Positions 18,747-27,360 of a stretch of 64,000 nt of DNA are shown here, one piece after another (positions within the stretch are counted from its first letter, which is position 1; each line of letters starts with the position of its first letter). Below the pieces are notes generated by a model. The model ran no database searches and was not told the origin of the DNA. It saw only the letters and a list, made by a program, of their open reading frames with translations. The DNA is taken from NCBI GenBank assembly GCA_001548435.1, contig AP017308.1:3357030-3421029 (forward strand), written 5' to 3'. The DNA is from Leptolyngbya sp. NIES-3755. GTDB taxonomy: Bacteria; Cyanobacteriota; Cyanobacteriia; Leptolyngbyales; Leptolyngbyaceae. The position numbers were made by a program, and so were the translations under genes.

Positions 18747-19550
18747 ATGATGGAATTTGCTCAAACATTGGGGGAATGTACTGTGGTGGCTGTGGTGTTT
18801 GATATCGATGGGGTGGTGCGTGATGTGGGGGGGTCGTATCGTCGGGCGCTGGCGGATACGGTGGAGCATTTTACGGCGGGGCAGTATCGTCCTTCATCGC
18901 AGGAGATTGATGTGCTGAAGGGTGAAGGGATTTGGAATAACGATTGGGAAGCGTCGCAGGAGTTGATTTATCGGTACTTTGAGGCGCAAGGGGAAAAGCG
19001 CGATCGCTTAAATTTCGACTATTCCACAATCGTCCAGTTCTTTCAGTCGCGCTATCGGGGGACTGATCCGATTCATTGGAATGGCTACATTTGCCAAGAA
19101 CCGCTGCTGTTGGATAAGGCTTATTTAGATGGGTTGACTGAAGCGGGAATTCGATGGGGATTCTTTAGCGGGGCGACTCAGGGATCGGCTCGGTATGTCT
19201 TAGAGAAACGGTTGGGGCTAGAGGCTCCAGTGTTGATTGCGATGGAGGATGCGCCAGGGAAGCCTGATCCGACCGGATTGTTTCTGACGTTGGAACGGCT
19301 AGGGCAGGCAGAGCAAGCGGTGATTTATGTCGGGGATACGGTGGCGGATATGTATACGATCGTGAAAGCGAGAGAAGTTCAGCCAGAGCGATCGTGGATT
19401 GCGGTGGGAGTACTGCCGCCGCACGTTCAAGAAATTGAGATGCGAAAAGAAGCTTATCGAGACACGCTAAAAGCAGCGGGAGCGGCAATCGTGCTAGATA
19501 ACGTGCAGGTATTGACCCCAAAAATCGTCAAACAACTGGCAACGATTTAG
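18747..19550 (+). CDS. HAD superfamily IA hydrolase (TIGR01548-like)
   Basis: The 267-residue protein is a predicted phosphatase. Motif I is VVFDIDGVVRDVGGSYRRA (nucleophile Asp in D-I-D), motif II the FFSGATQGS region, motif III Lys in APGKPDPTG, and motif IV YVGDTVADMYTIVKA. The first D-x-D and the insert GIWNNDWEASQELIYRYF resemble the TIGR01548 group of cyanobacterial HAD proteins; substrate unknown. The ATG at 18747 gives about 15 extra residues before motif I, so a slightly later GTG start is possible. Its 5' region overlaps the ycf65 promoter region. Confidence 0.8.
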   Translation: MMEFAQTLGECTVVAVVFDIDGVVRDVGGSYRRALADTVEHFTAGQYRPSSQEIDVLKGEGIWNNDWEASQELIYRYFEAQGEKRDRLNFDYSTIVQFFQSRYRGTDPIHWNGYICQEPLLLDKAYLDGLTEAGIRWGFFSGATQGSARYVLEKRLGLEAPVLIAMEDAPGKPDPTGLFLTLERLGQAEQAVIYVGDTVADMYTIVKAREVQPERSWIAVGVLPPHVQEIEMRKEAYRDTLKAAGAAIVLDNVQVLTPKIVKQLATI

Positions 19551-19633
19551 AGTTGAATTACAAATTCTGCCTTCGATTTAACCAACTTTTTGTCTGTGGT
19601 CAGCTCGATTAACCTGTTTCTTACGAAAATCGG

Positions 19634-19806
19634 CTTTTTCGTGACGACGATCGCGTTTTTATAGGGAAAAATCTGCCTTTTCGTGACGACAAGCGCGATC
19701 TCTTCTGGGAAGACTGCCCTCTGGTAGAAAAAAGCGTTTCATTCCTTGCGTCGAATTTTGATTAATCAGGTTTCTTAAAGCTGACGTGACGACAAGCGCG
19801 ATTTTT
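19634..19806. repeat. Triplicate CGTGACGAC-type short repeat
   Basis: The gene-free 305 bases between the HAD gene and the GFA gene hold three copies of CGTGACGAC(A/G)A(G/T)CGCG, beginning near 19640, 19682 and 19785. The first two are preceded by CTTTTTC/CCTTTTC, and the last two are followed by GATC or GATTTTT. No gene is seen between them. The spacing is unequal (about 42 and 103 bases). Confidence 0.7.
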
Positions 19807-19855
19807 AGCTGATTTGCTTATCTTTTAACAAAAAACTGCGCTTTAGGAGACAGAT

Positions 19856-20305
19856 ATGCCCGCACCTTACGCAGGAGGATGTCAATGTGGACAAATTCGA
19901 TACGAGCTTCGAGCCGAACCATTAACGCTGTATGTGTGTCACTGCAAAGAGTGTCAGAAACAATCGTCTAGCGCGTTTGGAATGTCGATGAGGGTCGCAC
20001 GTGAGGCAGTTGTGATTCTACAAGGAGAACCGAAAGACTGGACTCGTGGGACGGATAGTGGGCGAAGTTTGCGGTGTTTCTTTTGTGGGGATTGTGGGAC
20101 GCGGTTGTTTCATCAGCGCGATCGCTATCCCAATGTGATGAATATCAAACCAGGAACGCTGGATGATACGTCTTGGCTTAATCCTGTCGGGCATCTTTGG
20201 ACTCGTAGTAAGCAAGCTTGGGTCAGTCTGGATGAGAATTCGCTTCAGTATGAGGGACAGCCGAGTGACTATGACAAGCTGGTTGAGCGATTTCAGAAGG
20301 AGTAG
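19856..20305 (+). CDS. GFA-family (CENP-V/GFA domain) zinc protein
   Basis: 149 residues. The domain binds zinc through Cys sets that are all visible: GGCQCGQIRYEL, VCHCKECQKQSSSAFG and FFCGDCGTRLFH. It also has the C-terminal block MNIKPGTLDD and HLWTRSKQAWV. Members are annotated as glutathione-dependent formaldehyde-activating enzyme or glutathione-S-transferase-like proteins, but most have no tested function. The start ATG follows AGGAGACAGAT. The last codons lie in the first copy of a 41-base duplication. Confidence 0.85.
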   Translation: MPAPYAGGCQCGQIRYELRAEPLTLYVCHCKECQKQSSSAFGMSMRVAREAVVILQGEPKDWTRGTDSGRSLRCFFCGDCGTRLFHQRDRYPNVMNIKPGTLDDTSWLNPVGHLWTRSKQAWVSLDENSLQYEGQPSDYDKLVERFQKE

Positions 20306-20368
20306 ATTTTTTGCGTAGATGCCTTGGGCGATTTCAGAAGGAGTAGTTTTTTCGGGTGAATGCTCTGG
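20287..20368. repeat. 41-base tandem duplication at the GFA gene 3' end
   Basis: GCGATTTCAGAAGGAGTAG occurs at 20287-20305 and again at 20328-20346. The following bases stay similar (ATTTTTTGCG.../TTTTTTCGGG..., both ending CTTGG or CTCTGG), so two 41-base units lie head to tail. The first unit carries the end of the GFA gene and its stop codon. Confidence 0.75.
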
Positions 20369-20414
20369 CGAATAGAATTCGCGGCTACACAAGCGAAACC
20401 CGCCTTCGTAGGTT
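20367..20414. repeat. Dispersed cyanobacterial intergenic repeat
   Basis: GGCGAATAGAATTCGCGGCT and the following ACACAAGCGAAACCCGCC-TTCG-TAGGTT match, from memory, a short repeat common between genes of filamentous cyanobacteria. The right part can fold as a small hairpin. No second copy is in the window. Confidence 0.45.
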
Positions 20415-20530
20415 AACAGCCAAAGCGTCCTCAGTCTCTGAAGATGGACTTTGTTTGTACCGCTTCACACTGAGGTATGAGAAACCTGAAGGATGCACAT
20501 AAGAAGTCTGGTGATTGGGGCAAGAATGAG

Positions 20531-20569
20531 CGCTCAAAAACAAACCCCGCGAGATCAAATCTCACGGGT
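20531..20569 (-). terminator. Terminator of the TPR gene
   Basis: On the minus strand ACCCGTGAGAT (20569-20559) pairs with ATCTCGCGGGGT (20555-20544) around a three-base loop, followed by TTGTTTTTGA. It lies about 30 bases beyond the TPR stop. Confidence 0.75.
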
Positions 20570-20598
20570 GGAATAGCGATCGTATTTCGATTCAAGAT

Positions 20599-21411
20599 TT
20601 AGGATTTCAGGCTGAGGAATTTTTCTAGAGCGCTGGTCATGGTGGGGGGCCAACGACGAACATCTTTCACCCAATTGAGGTCTTTGTAACGCTTATCAAG
20701 TCCAACCGCAGAGACCCATTGGCTTTCGGCTTCTCCTTGTTTGCCTTGAACCCAAAGGGCTGCGGTTAAGGCGGCTCTCATATCCGCGAATCTGGGATAC
20801 TTTCGGACTAAGTTTCTCATCGTGCGGATGGCATCCTCGGTCTGTCCAAGTTGGTATTGAGCGAGGGCGTAGTTTGCACGAGCAAAAGCGTAATCGGGGG
20901 CAGAATCAGCCGCTTTGAGGAAGTCTTTGGCAGCGAGTTCCCACTGTCCGAGTCCAGCTTCGGCATTGCCACGGTTATTGTAGGCGGCGGGATCAGTGGG
21001 ATCGAGTTCGAGAACTTTGTTGTAGTCCGCGATCGCGTCTTCCCATTTACCGAGTCCTTCTAAGGCAGTGCCACGATTGAGATAGGGATCGGGTGCGGTC
21101 GGATCGAGTTCGATCGCTTTATTGAAATCTTCGATCGCGCTTTCGAGTTTGTTTTGGCTGACTTTGGCGTTTCCGCGATTGCTCCAGAGTGCGGGGTTGT
21201 CGGGCATCAGGTTGATCAAGTCTGTCCAAGAGGTTTCGGCACTGGCAAAATCTCCCTTGTTTGTCGAATCGAAAGCTTCCTGCCGCAAACCTGACAATTG
21301 CTCGAAGAGGGTCTTGACAGAAGGCGTTTCTGAGTCAGCCCGTACTGGAGCAATGGCAACACTGAGCGCGATCGAAAGGATCAGCAGGAATTTGAACAGA
21401 ATGCGAACCAT
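20599..21411 (-). CDS. Secreted or lumenal TPR-repeat protein
   Basis: 270 residues. A signal peptide is seen at 1-25 (MVRILFKFLLILSIALSVAIAPVRA, likely cleaved after AxA). Then come tetratricopeptide repeats: ALWSNRGNAKVSQNKLESAIEDFNKAIELDP, PYLNRGTALEGLGKWEDAIADYNKVLELDP, AYNNRGNAEAGLGQWELAAKDF, and a fourth, looser unit. TPR proteins act as assembly scaffolds; in cyanobacteria some serve in photosystem assembly in the lumen or periplasm, but nothing here identifies a partner. It lies 18 bases downstream of ruvB on the same strand, so co-transcription is likely. Confidence 0.85.
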   Translation of the reverse strand: MVRILFKFLLILSIALSVAIAPVRADSETPSVKTLFEQLSGLRQEAFDSTNKGDFASAETSWTDLINLMPDNPALWSNRGNAKVSQNKLESAIEDFNKAIELDPTAPDPYLNRGTALEGLGKWEDAIADYNKVLELDPTDPAAYNNRGNAEAGLGQWELAAKDFLKAADSAPDYAFARANYALAQYQLGQTEDAIRTMRNLVRKYPRFADMRAALTAALWVQGKQGEAESQWVSAVGLDKRYKDLNWVKDVRRWPPTMTSALEKFLSLKS

Positions 21412-21429
21412 GAAACCTCTCTAGAACTT

Positions 21430-22575
21430 CTAAGACAGCAGTGCCATTTGGGTATCGGGCGGGGTGTATCCCAGATGTTTCCAAGCGGCTGCCGTGGCGA
21501 TGCGACCACGGGGAGTACGGCTAAGATACCCGATTTGCATTAAATAGGGTTCGTAAACTTCCTCGATCGTTTGGGCATCTTCTCCGGTGGAGGCGGCAAG
21601 GGTTTCGAGTCCGACGGGTCCGCCGTTGTGTCGTTCGATCATGAAGCTCAAGAGACGGCGATCGGTCCAGTCCAAACCGCAAGGATCGACGTTGAACAGT
21701 TCGAGGGCTTCGGCGGCAATTGTTCGATCGATGTCTCGAATCGTTTTAACTTCGGCGTAATCTCGGACTCGTTTCAGCAGTCGATTCGCAATCCGAGGCG
21801 TTCCACGGGAGCGGCGTGCCACTTCTTCGGCTCCATCTGTAGTAATTCTCATCTTGAGGAGAGAAGCGGTGCGGATGACGATATTTGAGAGTTCGTCGAT
21901 CTCGTAGAAGCGGAGGCGTTGGATTAACCCGAAGCGATCGCGTAACGGAGAAGTTAATGCTCCAACTCGTGTGGTTGCGCCGACTAGCGTGAACGGTGGC
22001 AATTTCATCGATTGAATCTTCGCACTCTTACCTTTTCCGAGCGGAATATCAACGCGAAAATCTTCCATTGCAGGATAAAGCAGTTCTTCCGCCACTTTCG
22101 CTAGTCGATGGATTTCGTCAATGAAAAGAAGGTCTCCAGGTTGAAGACTAATCAGCAAGCCCATAATATCGCGAGGACGTTCTAAGGCGGGAGCGCTGGC
22201 AATTTTGCACTTCACACCCATTTCTTCAGCCAGAATCAGCGACATTGTAGTTTTGCCGAGTCCTGGAGGACCGTATAGCAATAAGTGATCGAGCGGTTCT
22301 TTACGCGACTTTGCAGCGCGGATGGCAATATCGAGAACATCTTTGAGATCCTTCTGTCCGATATATTCCATCAGCGATTGCGGACGGATTTTCTCTTCTA
22401 GCTTGCTGCGTTCTTCTGGCTCCGGTTCGGGTTGAAGAATCGTCGTCTTACATGGCGCGGATTCGCCCCCGGTTTGATTTTGGTGGACATCTTGCACCAT
22501 TAGCGACAACTCGCCAGAGGATGCGTGAGATTTATCCCGATCGTTGGGCTGTTTTTTAGATGAAATGATCGCCAT
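21430..22575 (-). CDS. ruvB: Holliday junction branch migration ATPase RuvB
   Basis: The 381-residue AAA+ helicase drives branch migration with RuvA in recombinational repair. Walker A is GPPGLGKTT (residues 102-110), Walker [11 protein letters not shown], sensor [16 protein letters not shown]. The C-terminal winged helix includes [23 protein letters not shown] and [17 protein letters not shown]. An N-terminal extension of about 55 polar residues is longer than in E. coli but usual in cyanobacteria. No ribosome site is obvious before the ATG. It is divergent from the 22609 gene. Confidence 0.97.
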   Translation of the reverse strand: MAIISSKKQPNDRDKSHASSGELSLMVQDVHQNQTGGESAPCKTTILQPEPEPEERSKLEEKIRPQSLMEYIGQKDLKDVLDIAIRAAKSRKEPLDHLLLYGPPGLGKTTMSLILAEEMGVKCKIASAPALERPRDIMGLLISLQPGDLLFIDEIHRLAKVAEELLYPAMEDFRVDIPLGKGKSAKIQSMKLPPFTLVGATTRVGALTSPLRDRFGLIQRLRFYEIDELSNIVIRTASLLKMRITTDGAEEVARRSRGTPRIANRLLKRVRDYAEVKTIRDIDRTIAAEALELFNVDPCGLDWTDRRLLSFMIERHNGGPVGLETLAASTGEDAQTIEEVYEPYLMQIGYLSRTPRGRIATAAAWKHLGYTPPDTQMALLS

Positions 22576-22608
22576 AATTTACGAGAACAGTCATCCCTAG
22601 AGGTATCT

Positions 22609-23151
22609 ATGGAGATTCCGTCTACCTTTTCCGTCTCGGATTCGATTTCGTTTGAAGGCGCGATCGAGTTCACTCAATCACTCCTATCCGAAGTCGAACG
22701 ACATCACGTATCGGAACCTGAACTTGAACGAATCATAACCGCATTAGTACAAAGTGAGAATGGCGCAAGAGGATTTTTCGTCAGTTACTTAACCGACGAT
22801 CGCGATTTTATCGATCAGATGCAGCCGACAGTAGTACAAGCCCTGCTCAAATCTGAGGGCACAGTCGGGGACTTATTGACCAAAAATCTTGTGATGTCTA
22901 CGGCGATGATTTTGACTCATACACGCAATCAGAATTCAGAACTGGCGGCGGGTTCAGCCTTAACTAGAGAGCGAACGGATGCGATTATTCGAGCGATGCG
23001 ATCGAGCCAAGTAGATGAGCATCTGAAACGAATGAAAAGCACGATCGAGCAAGGCAGCGGGGAATATCAAAAGTTTCTCGATCGCTGGAAATATGACGCG
23101 GCACAGAAAGCCGCGATGTTAGAAGCGATCAAACACGCGCTCTTAACCTGA
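22609..23151 (+). CDS. Conserved hypothetical protein (all-helical)
   Basis: The 180-residue, acidic, soluble-looking protein has no recognised domain. Long helical stretches are visible, such as FEGAIEFTQSLLSEVERHHVSEPELERIITALVQ and AIIRAMRSSQVDEHLKRMKSTIEQG. It has no signal peptide or membrane segment. GAGGT lies a few bases before the ATG. It sits between divergent ruvB and the ABC exporter genes, 34 bases before the permease, so it could be the first gene of that transcript. I do not recognise the family. Confidence 0.7.
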   Translation: MEIPSTFSVSDSISFEGAIEFTQSLLSEVERHHVSEPELERIITALVQSENGARGFFVSYLTDDRDFIDQMQPTVVQALLKSEGTVGDLLTKNLVMSTAMILTHTRNQNSELAAGSALTRERTDAIIRAMRSSQVDEHLKRMKSTIEQGSGEYQKFLDRWKYDAAQKAAMLEAIKHALLT

Positions 23152-23185
23152 TATCCTGACGAAGACTGAATCCGGCGTATTTTGA

Positions 23186-24055
23186 GTGAGAAGAGTTGTG
23201 CTGAAGCCTGTGAGAGTGACGGCGCGAAAGTTAGGAAGAGCATTGGATTGGTTGCCTGTACCACAGCATTGGCGAGTCAAACTCGATTTGCTGAAAACAT
23301 TGGTGCAGCGCGACTTAGAGGCGAAGTATAAAGGCTCAGTTTTGGGCAATGCCTGGTCAATCTTGAATCAGCTTGCACAGTTGATAGTATATACGTACTT
23401 ATTTTCGATCGTGCTTCAGGTCAAGTTGAATCTTCCTGGATTACCTGCGAACAATTTCACGTTCGGATTGTGGATGTTTGCTGGGTTAATTCCCTGGATT
23501 GCGTTCACTGCTGGGTTTAGTGGTGCGGCAACCTCAGTGATTACTCAACCGAATTTGATTAAGAAAGTCGTCTTCCCGGTCACACTGTTGCCGCTGGTTC
23601 CGATTTGTACGGCATTCGTGGAAAGTACATTTGGAATCGTGCTACTGATTGCTTTTGTCGCGTTTAGTACTCAGATTATTCATGCAACGCTGTGGTTGTT
23701 TCCGCTCGTTTGGTTGCCTCAATTATTGCTCACGGCGGGATTGGGTTACTTGGTCGCAGGATTGACTGTGTTTTTGCGCGACATTCCTCAGACGATCGCG
23801 GTTTTGTTGAATCTCTGGTTTTATGTCACCCCGATCGTGTATCCTGCCTCGTTAATCCCGGAGCAATGGCGATTTTTGGTATTTTGGCTGAATCCGATGA
23901 CGACGATCGTAGAAACCTATCGTGATCTGGCGCTCGTTGGAACGGTGCAGCATTGGCAAGAATTGGGCGTGTTGTATGGAATTTCAGTGATCGTGTTTGC
24001 GATCGGGTTTGTGGTGTATCGAAAACTGCGTCCTGCCTTTGCAGATGTCGTGTAA
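23186..24055 (+). CDS. Polysaccharide ABC transporter permease (Wzm-like, ABC-2)
   Basis: The 289-residue inner-membrane permease exports lipid-linked O-antigen or other glycans. After an N-terminal amphipathic piece comes KLDLLKTLVQRDLEAKYKGSVLGNAWSILNQL, the classic ABC-2/Wzm start, followed by about six membrane helices and a C-terminal YRKLRPAFADVV. NLWFYVTPIVYPASLIPEQWRFLVFWLNPMTTIVETYRD is the conserved C-terminal block. Start is GTG at 23186; a second GTG at 23198 is also plausible. It pairs with the ATPase gene 41 bases downstream. Confidence 0.92.
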   Translation: MRRVVLKPVRVTARKLGRALDWLPVPQHWRVKLDLLKTLVQRDLEAKYKGSVLGNAWSILNQLAQLIVYTYLFSIVLQVKLNLPGLPANNFTFGLWMFAGLIPWIAFTAGFSGAATSVITQPNLIKKVVFPVTLLPLVPICTAFVESTFGIVLLIAFVAFSTQIIHATLWLFPLVWLPQLLLTAGLGYLVAGLTVFLRDIPQTIAVLLNLWFYVTPIVYPASLIPEQWRFLVFWLNPMTTIVETYRDLALVGTVQHWQELGVLYGISVIVFAIGFVVYRKLRPAFADVV

Positions 24056-24096
24056 ACAAGGGCGCTAAGATCACGGAGTGAGTTGAAAGGAGTCCT

Positions 24097-25350
24097 ATGG
24101 GCGAGGTCGCGATTTCCCTGAAAAATGTCTCAAAGTGCTTTAAACGATATGCGCGTCCCGTCGATCGACTCAAAGAGATTCTTTTACCTGGAAAAAGTCG
24201 AGCCGAACCCTTTTGGGCGATACAAAATATTGATTTAGACATTTTTCGTGGGGAAACGATCGGCGTTGTTGGACAAAATGGAGCCGGAAAAAGCACACTT
24301 CTACAAATCATTACTCAAACGCTCACTCCGACTAGCGGAAGTGTCCTTGTAAATGGTCGCATCTCTGCATTATTGGAGTTAGGAAGCGGATTTAATCCAG
24401 AATTTACCGGGCGACAGAACGTATTTTTTAACGGTCGAATTCTAGGATTAAGTCAAGAAGAAATCGAACAGAAATACGACAGAATTGTTGAATTTGCTGA
24501 TATTGGAGACTTCATCGATCAGCCTGTTAAAACCTATTCCAGTGGCATGTTTGTGCGGTTGGCATTTGCGGTTGCGGTCAACACTGATCCGGATATTTTG
24601 ATCGTGGATGAAGCGCTCGCGGTCGGTGATGTTTACTTTCAACAAAAGTGCTTTACTCGGCTGCGAGAAATGAAAGAATCAGGAGTCACTTTGTTGTTCG
24701 TTTCTCATGATTCGAGTGCCGTTTGTAAATTGTGCGATCGCGCTGTTTTGATGGATCATGGCAAACTTATTCTAGATTCCACCCCTCGTCACGTTGTGGA
24801 TTTGTACGAAGCGAAATTGCTGCAAAAGAAAGATTATGAACCCGATCGCGTTTCGATTACAATGACCGACGAAAAATCAGTCGCAATCACTTCCACGACG
24901 GTCAAAGCCGAATATGTACGCATGATGGATCAGAGCGATTCTATTCTTCACACCGCATTTAGTGATTCTGAAATCCAATTAGCGATCGGGCTTTTATTTT
25001 TAGAAACCGCAGACGATCCCCATATCGGATTTAAAATTCGCAATCGCACCGGAGAAGTGGTATTTGAATCGAACACCCTTTGTATGGAGCAAACGATTGG
25101 AAAACTTGAAGCGGGAACCGCGATCGAAGCGCGATTTGCCTTTAAAGTGCCATTGCCGCCTGGAGATTACACGATTACGCTCGGAGTCGCCGATGGTGGA
25201 ATTGGAAAATACGAATTTCAGCGATTATTGCTGATGCTACAGGACACGATGACCTTAAAAGTATTGCCAAATCCCGATACAATTCTTTGGGCTGGAATGG
25301 TGAATCTGTCCCCCCAGTTTGAACTTCACACTTTGCACACCACATCGTAG
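24097..25350 (+). CDS. Polysaccharide ABC transporter ATP-binding protein (Wzt-like)
   Basis: 417 residues. The nucleotide-binding domain has Walker A in VGQNGAGKSTLL, ABC signature YSSGMFVRLAFA, Walker B ILIVDEALAVGD and switch His in FVSHDSSAV. The loop ISALLELGSGFNPEFTGRQN is typical of glycan exporters. Residues about 270-410 form a Wzt-C type beta-sandwich (IGFKIRNRTGEVVFESNTL, LPPGDYTITLGVADGG), which recognises the modified end of the exported glycan in characterised O-antigen systems. AAAGGAG precedes the ATG. It energises the upstream permease. The carbohydrate-binding domain and neighbouring methyltransferases suggest export linked to a terminal modification (inference). Confidence 0.93.
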   Translation: MGEVAISLKNVSKCFKRYARPVDRLKEILLPGKSRAEPFWAIQNIDLDIFRGETIGVVGQNGAGKSTLLQIITQTLTPTSGSVLVNGRISALLELGSGFNPEFTGRQNVFFNGRILGLSQEEIEQKYDRIVEFADIGDFIDQPVKTYSSGMFVRLAFAVAVNTDPDILIVDEALAVGDVYFQQKCFTRLREMKESGVTLLFVSHDSSAVCKLCDRAVLMDHGKLILDSTPRHVVDLYEAKLLQKKDYEPDRVSITMTDEKSVAITSTTVKAEYVRMMDQSDSILHTAFSDSEIQLAIGLLFLETADDPHIGFKIRNRTGEVVFESNTLCMEQTIGKLEAGTAIEARFAFKVPLPPGDYTITLGVADGGIGKYEFQRLLLMLQDTMTLKVLPNPDTILWAGMVNLSPQFELHTLHTTS

Positions 25351-25464
25351 GAAACACCTTCTGGTACGATGTTGGACAACCGATCGCTAAAATGGGGCAG
25401 AAACTTTCTACCCCGCTGAATCATCCTCTAAACTGAGCCAGATACACCACTGAGTTAAGACAGA

Positions 25465-26292
25465 ATGCCACTTCCTTCTTTGCTACTTGAGCAGGTCAAA
25501 CCGTATACGCTTTGTACTCCCGATCGACTCGAAAATCTTGTTGCCCTCTGTGAGTATCTCAACGAAAACAACATTCAGGGCGATTTTGTCGAGTGCGGGA
25601 CGTATAAAGGCGGCTCAGCAGCAATCTTGTCGAAAGGGATGGGTGAATCGCGGCATCTTTGGCTCTATGACAGCTTTGAAGGCTTGCCCCCGACCACCGA
25701 GAAAGATGGCGAAGATGCGAAGTGGTGGATCGGGGAATGTGTGGGTACGATTCCAGACCTCAAAGCGGTAATGCAGACCGTGGGAACGAGCGAAACGGCT
25801 TATACGATCGTTCCGGGTTGGTTTGAGACCTCGTTTCAGCAGACCCTTCCCGAACAAGTCGCGCTTCTACACTGCGATGCGGATTGGTACGATTCTGTGA
25901 TGCTCGTTTTAGAGACGTTTTATCCGCGAATTGCACCGGGTGGCTGTGTGATTCTGGATGATTTCGGTTACTGGGAAGGTTGCCGGGAAGCCTTTTATGA
26001 TTTTTGTCAGCGACACGGTGAAAAGCCTGTGCTGGAGCGCATTGGACCCGATCAAGCGTTTTGGTTTAAAGGTCGATCGCATAATCGAACTGCTGTTCCT
26101 CAAGTTCATCATGTCAAAGAAAAGCGGATTGAACAGTTACAAACTGAATTGGCTGAAGCCGAAACCAAAATTGAACAGTTACTTCATCAATATCAGTCAA
26201 CGGCAGATGAATTAGAGTTTGTGAAAGCGAGTCGATTCTGGCAACTGAGAGAACGTTGGTGGGCGCTAAAACAGCAGGTCGGAGGCAAATAA
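25465..26292 (+). CDS. TylF/MycF-type O-methyltransferase with coiled-coil tail
   Basis: 275 residues. The SAM-binding fold of the macrocin O-methyltransferase family is visible: GDFVECGTYKGGSAA (residues 39-53), WLYDSFEGLP (66-75), LLHCDADWYDS (134-144) with metal-site Asp138/Asp140, and VILDDFGYWEG with Asp165-Asp166. The likely substrate is a sugar hydroxyl on a glycan. From about residue 205 the chain becomes a heptad-rich coiled coil ending in SRFWQLRERWWALK (256-269). That tail is shared with the next two cluster genes and is not part of the catalytic domain. It stands 114 bases after the Wzt gene and overlaps no gene. Confidence 0.85.
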   Translation: MPLPSLLLEQVKPYTLCTPDRLENLVALCEYLNENNIQGDFVECGTYKGGSAAILSKGMGESRHLWLYDSFEGLPPTTEKDGEDAKWWIGECVGTIPDLKAVMQTVGTSETAYTIVPGWFETSFQQTLPEQVALLHCDADWYDSVMLVLETFYPRIAPGGCVILDDFGYWEGCREAFYDFCQRHGEKPVLERIGPDQAFWFKGRSHNRTAVPQVHHVKEKRIEQLQTELAEAETKIEQLLHQYQSTADELEFVKASRFWQLRERWWALKQQVGGK

Positions 26293-26293
26293 A

Positions 26294-27328
26294 ATGCTCA
26301 GCATGATGACTGAGGAGGAGCAGAAATATCTCTATCAGTTTGCTAAAGATCACTATGTAGGCGAAGGCGCGATCGTCGATCTCGGTTGTTGGTTAGGGGC
26401 TTCTACGATCGCACTGGCGAAAGGATTACAACACAGCGATCGTACTGAGGTAAGAAACAGCAAAATTCACTCATTTGATCTGTTCAAATGGGATGCAAGT
26501 ATGGATATGTTTCTGAATGATACTTCGCTCCGATTTGCATCAGGTGAGAGTTTTTTAGAGGAATATTTGAAGCAGATTGAACCCTGGAAGGATCAGGTTC
26601 AAGTGTATGAGGGAGATTTACGAGATTTTCCCTGGCAAGGTGGCGCGATCGAGTTTTTGTTTATCGACGCGATGAAATCCTGGGAGTTGACCACGAGTAT
26701 TATTCGGCAGTATTTTGGTTCGTTGATTCCGGGACGCTCGATCGTATATCACCAAGATTATTCGTTTTACGGCACGTTCTGGATTCATCTCAGCATGTAT
26801 CGACTGAGGGACTATTTTGAACCGATTTATGATGTACCGAATGCTTGGGGCTATGTGTTTCGTTTAAAGAAAGCCATTCCTGCCTCTTTGCTATCCGCAA
26901 CTTATGCACTCGAAGACTATTCTATAGATGAAATTGAGCAAGCTTTTGAAGCTGCTTATCAGATTGTTTCATTCGAGAAGAAATCTCAAATTGTGGGTGC
27001 GAAAATCTTAGTGTTGATGACGCTTAATGAGACAGAACGAGCGCGATTAGAATTAGAAAAGGCGACCGCGAATCAGTTATCAGTTGCAGACCTACAGATT
27101 CCACTCGGTTTAAGTTTCCCGTTTCTAATCATGCAACATTGCATGCAGCGAATTATTACGAGTGAGACACAGCTACATCAAAACTACCAATACTTTCAAA
27201 CAGAATTGGCTCAAGCAAGTCAAGAAATTCAATCGCTCAATGCGAAAATCTCAGCGATGGAAAGCAGCAAGTTTTGGCAACTCCGAAAACAATGGTTCAA
27301 ACTCAAGCGAAAAATGAGCTTGAACTGA
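26294..27328 (+). CDS. Class I SAM-dependent methyltransferase-like protein with coiled-coil tail
   Basis: 344 residues. YVGEGAIVDLGCWLGASTIALAKGL is the SAM-binding loop, SFDLFKWD the second acidic strand, and IEFLFIDAMKSWELT with GRSIVYHQDYSF the later strands; GxGxG is replaced by GCWLGAS. The family is like that of predicted sugar O-methyltransferases. The C-terminal third is helical and ends SKFWQLRKQWFKLK (325-338), matching the tails of its two neighbours. GGAGG lies at 26280, inside the previous gene's last codons, with one base between the genes. Met1, Met4 or Met5 could be the start. Confidence 0.72.
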   Translation: MLSMMTEEEQKYLYQFAKDHYVGEGAIVDLGCWLGASTIALAKGLQHSDRTEVRNSKIHSFDLFKWDASMDMFLNDTSLRFASGESFLEEYLKQIEPWKDQVQVYEGDLRDFPWQGGAIEFLFIDAMKSWELTTSIIRQYFGSLIPGRSIVYHQDYSFYGTFWIHLSMYRLRDYFEPIYDVPNAWGYVFRLKKAIPASLLSATYALEDYSIDEIEQAFEAAYQIVSFEKKSQIVGAKILVLMTLNETERARLELEKATANQLSVADLQIPLGLSFPFLIMQHCMQRIITSETQLHQNYQYFQTELAQASQEIQSLNAKISAMESSKFWQLRKQWFKLKRKMSLN

Positions 27329-27360
27329 GAAATCGTTTCTGAACAGTAACTCTATTTAGA

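Noticed and set aside
19634-19806. CRISPR interpretation of the triple repeat
   Set aside because: Only three units, unequal spacing (about 42 and 103 bases) and divergent ends.
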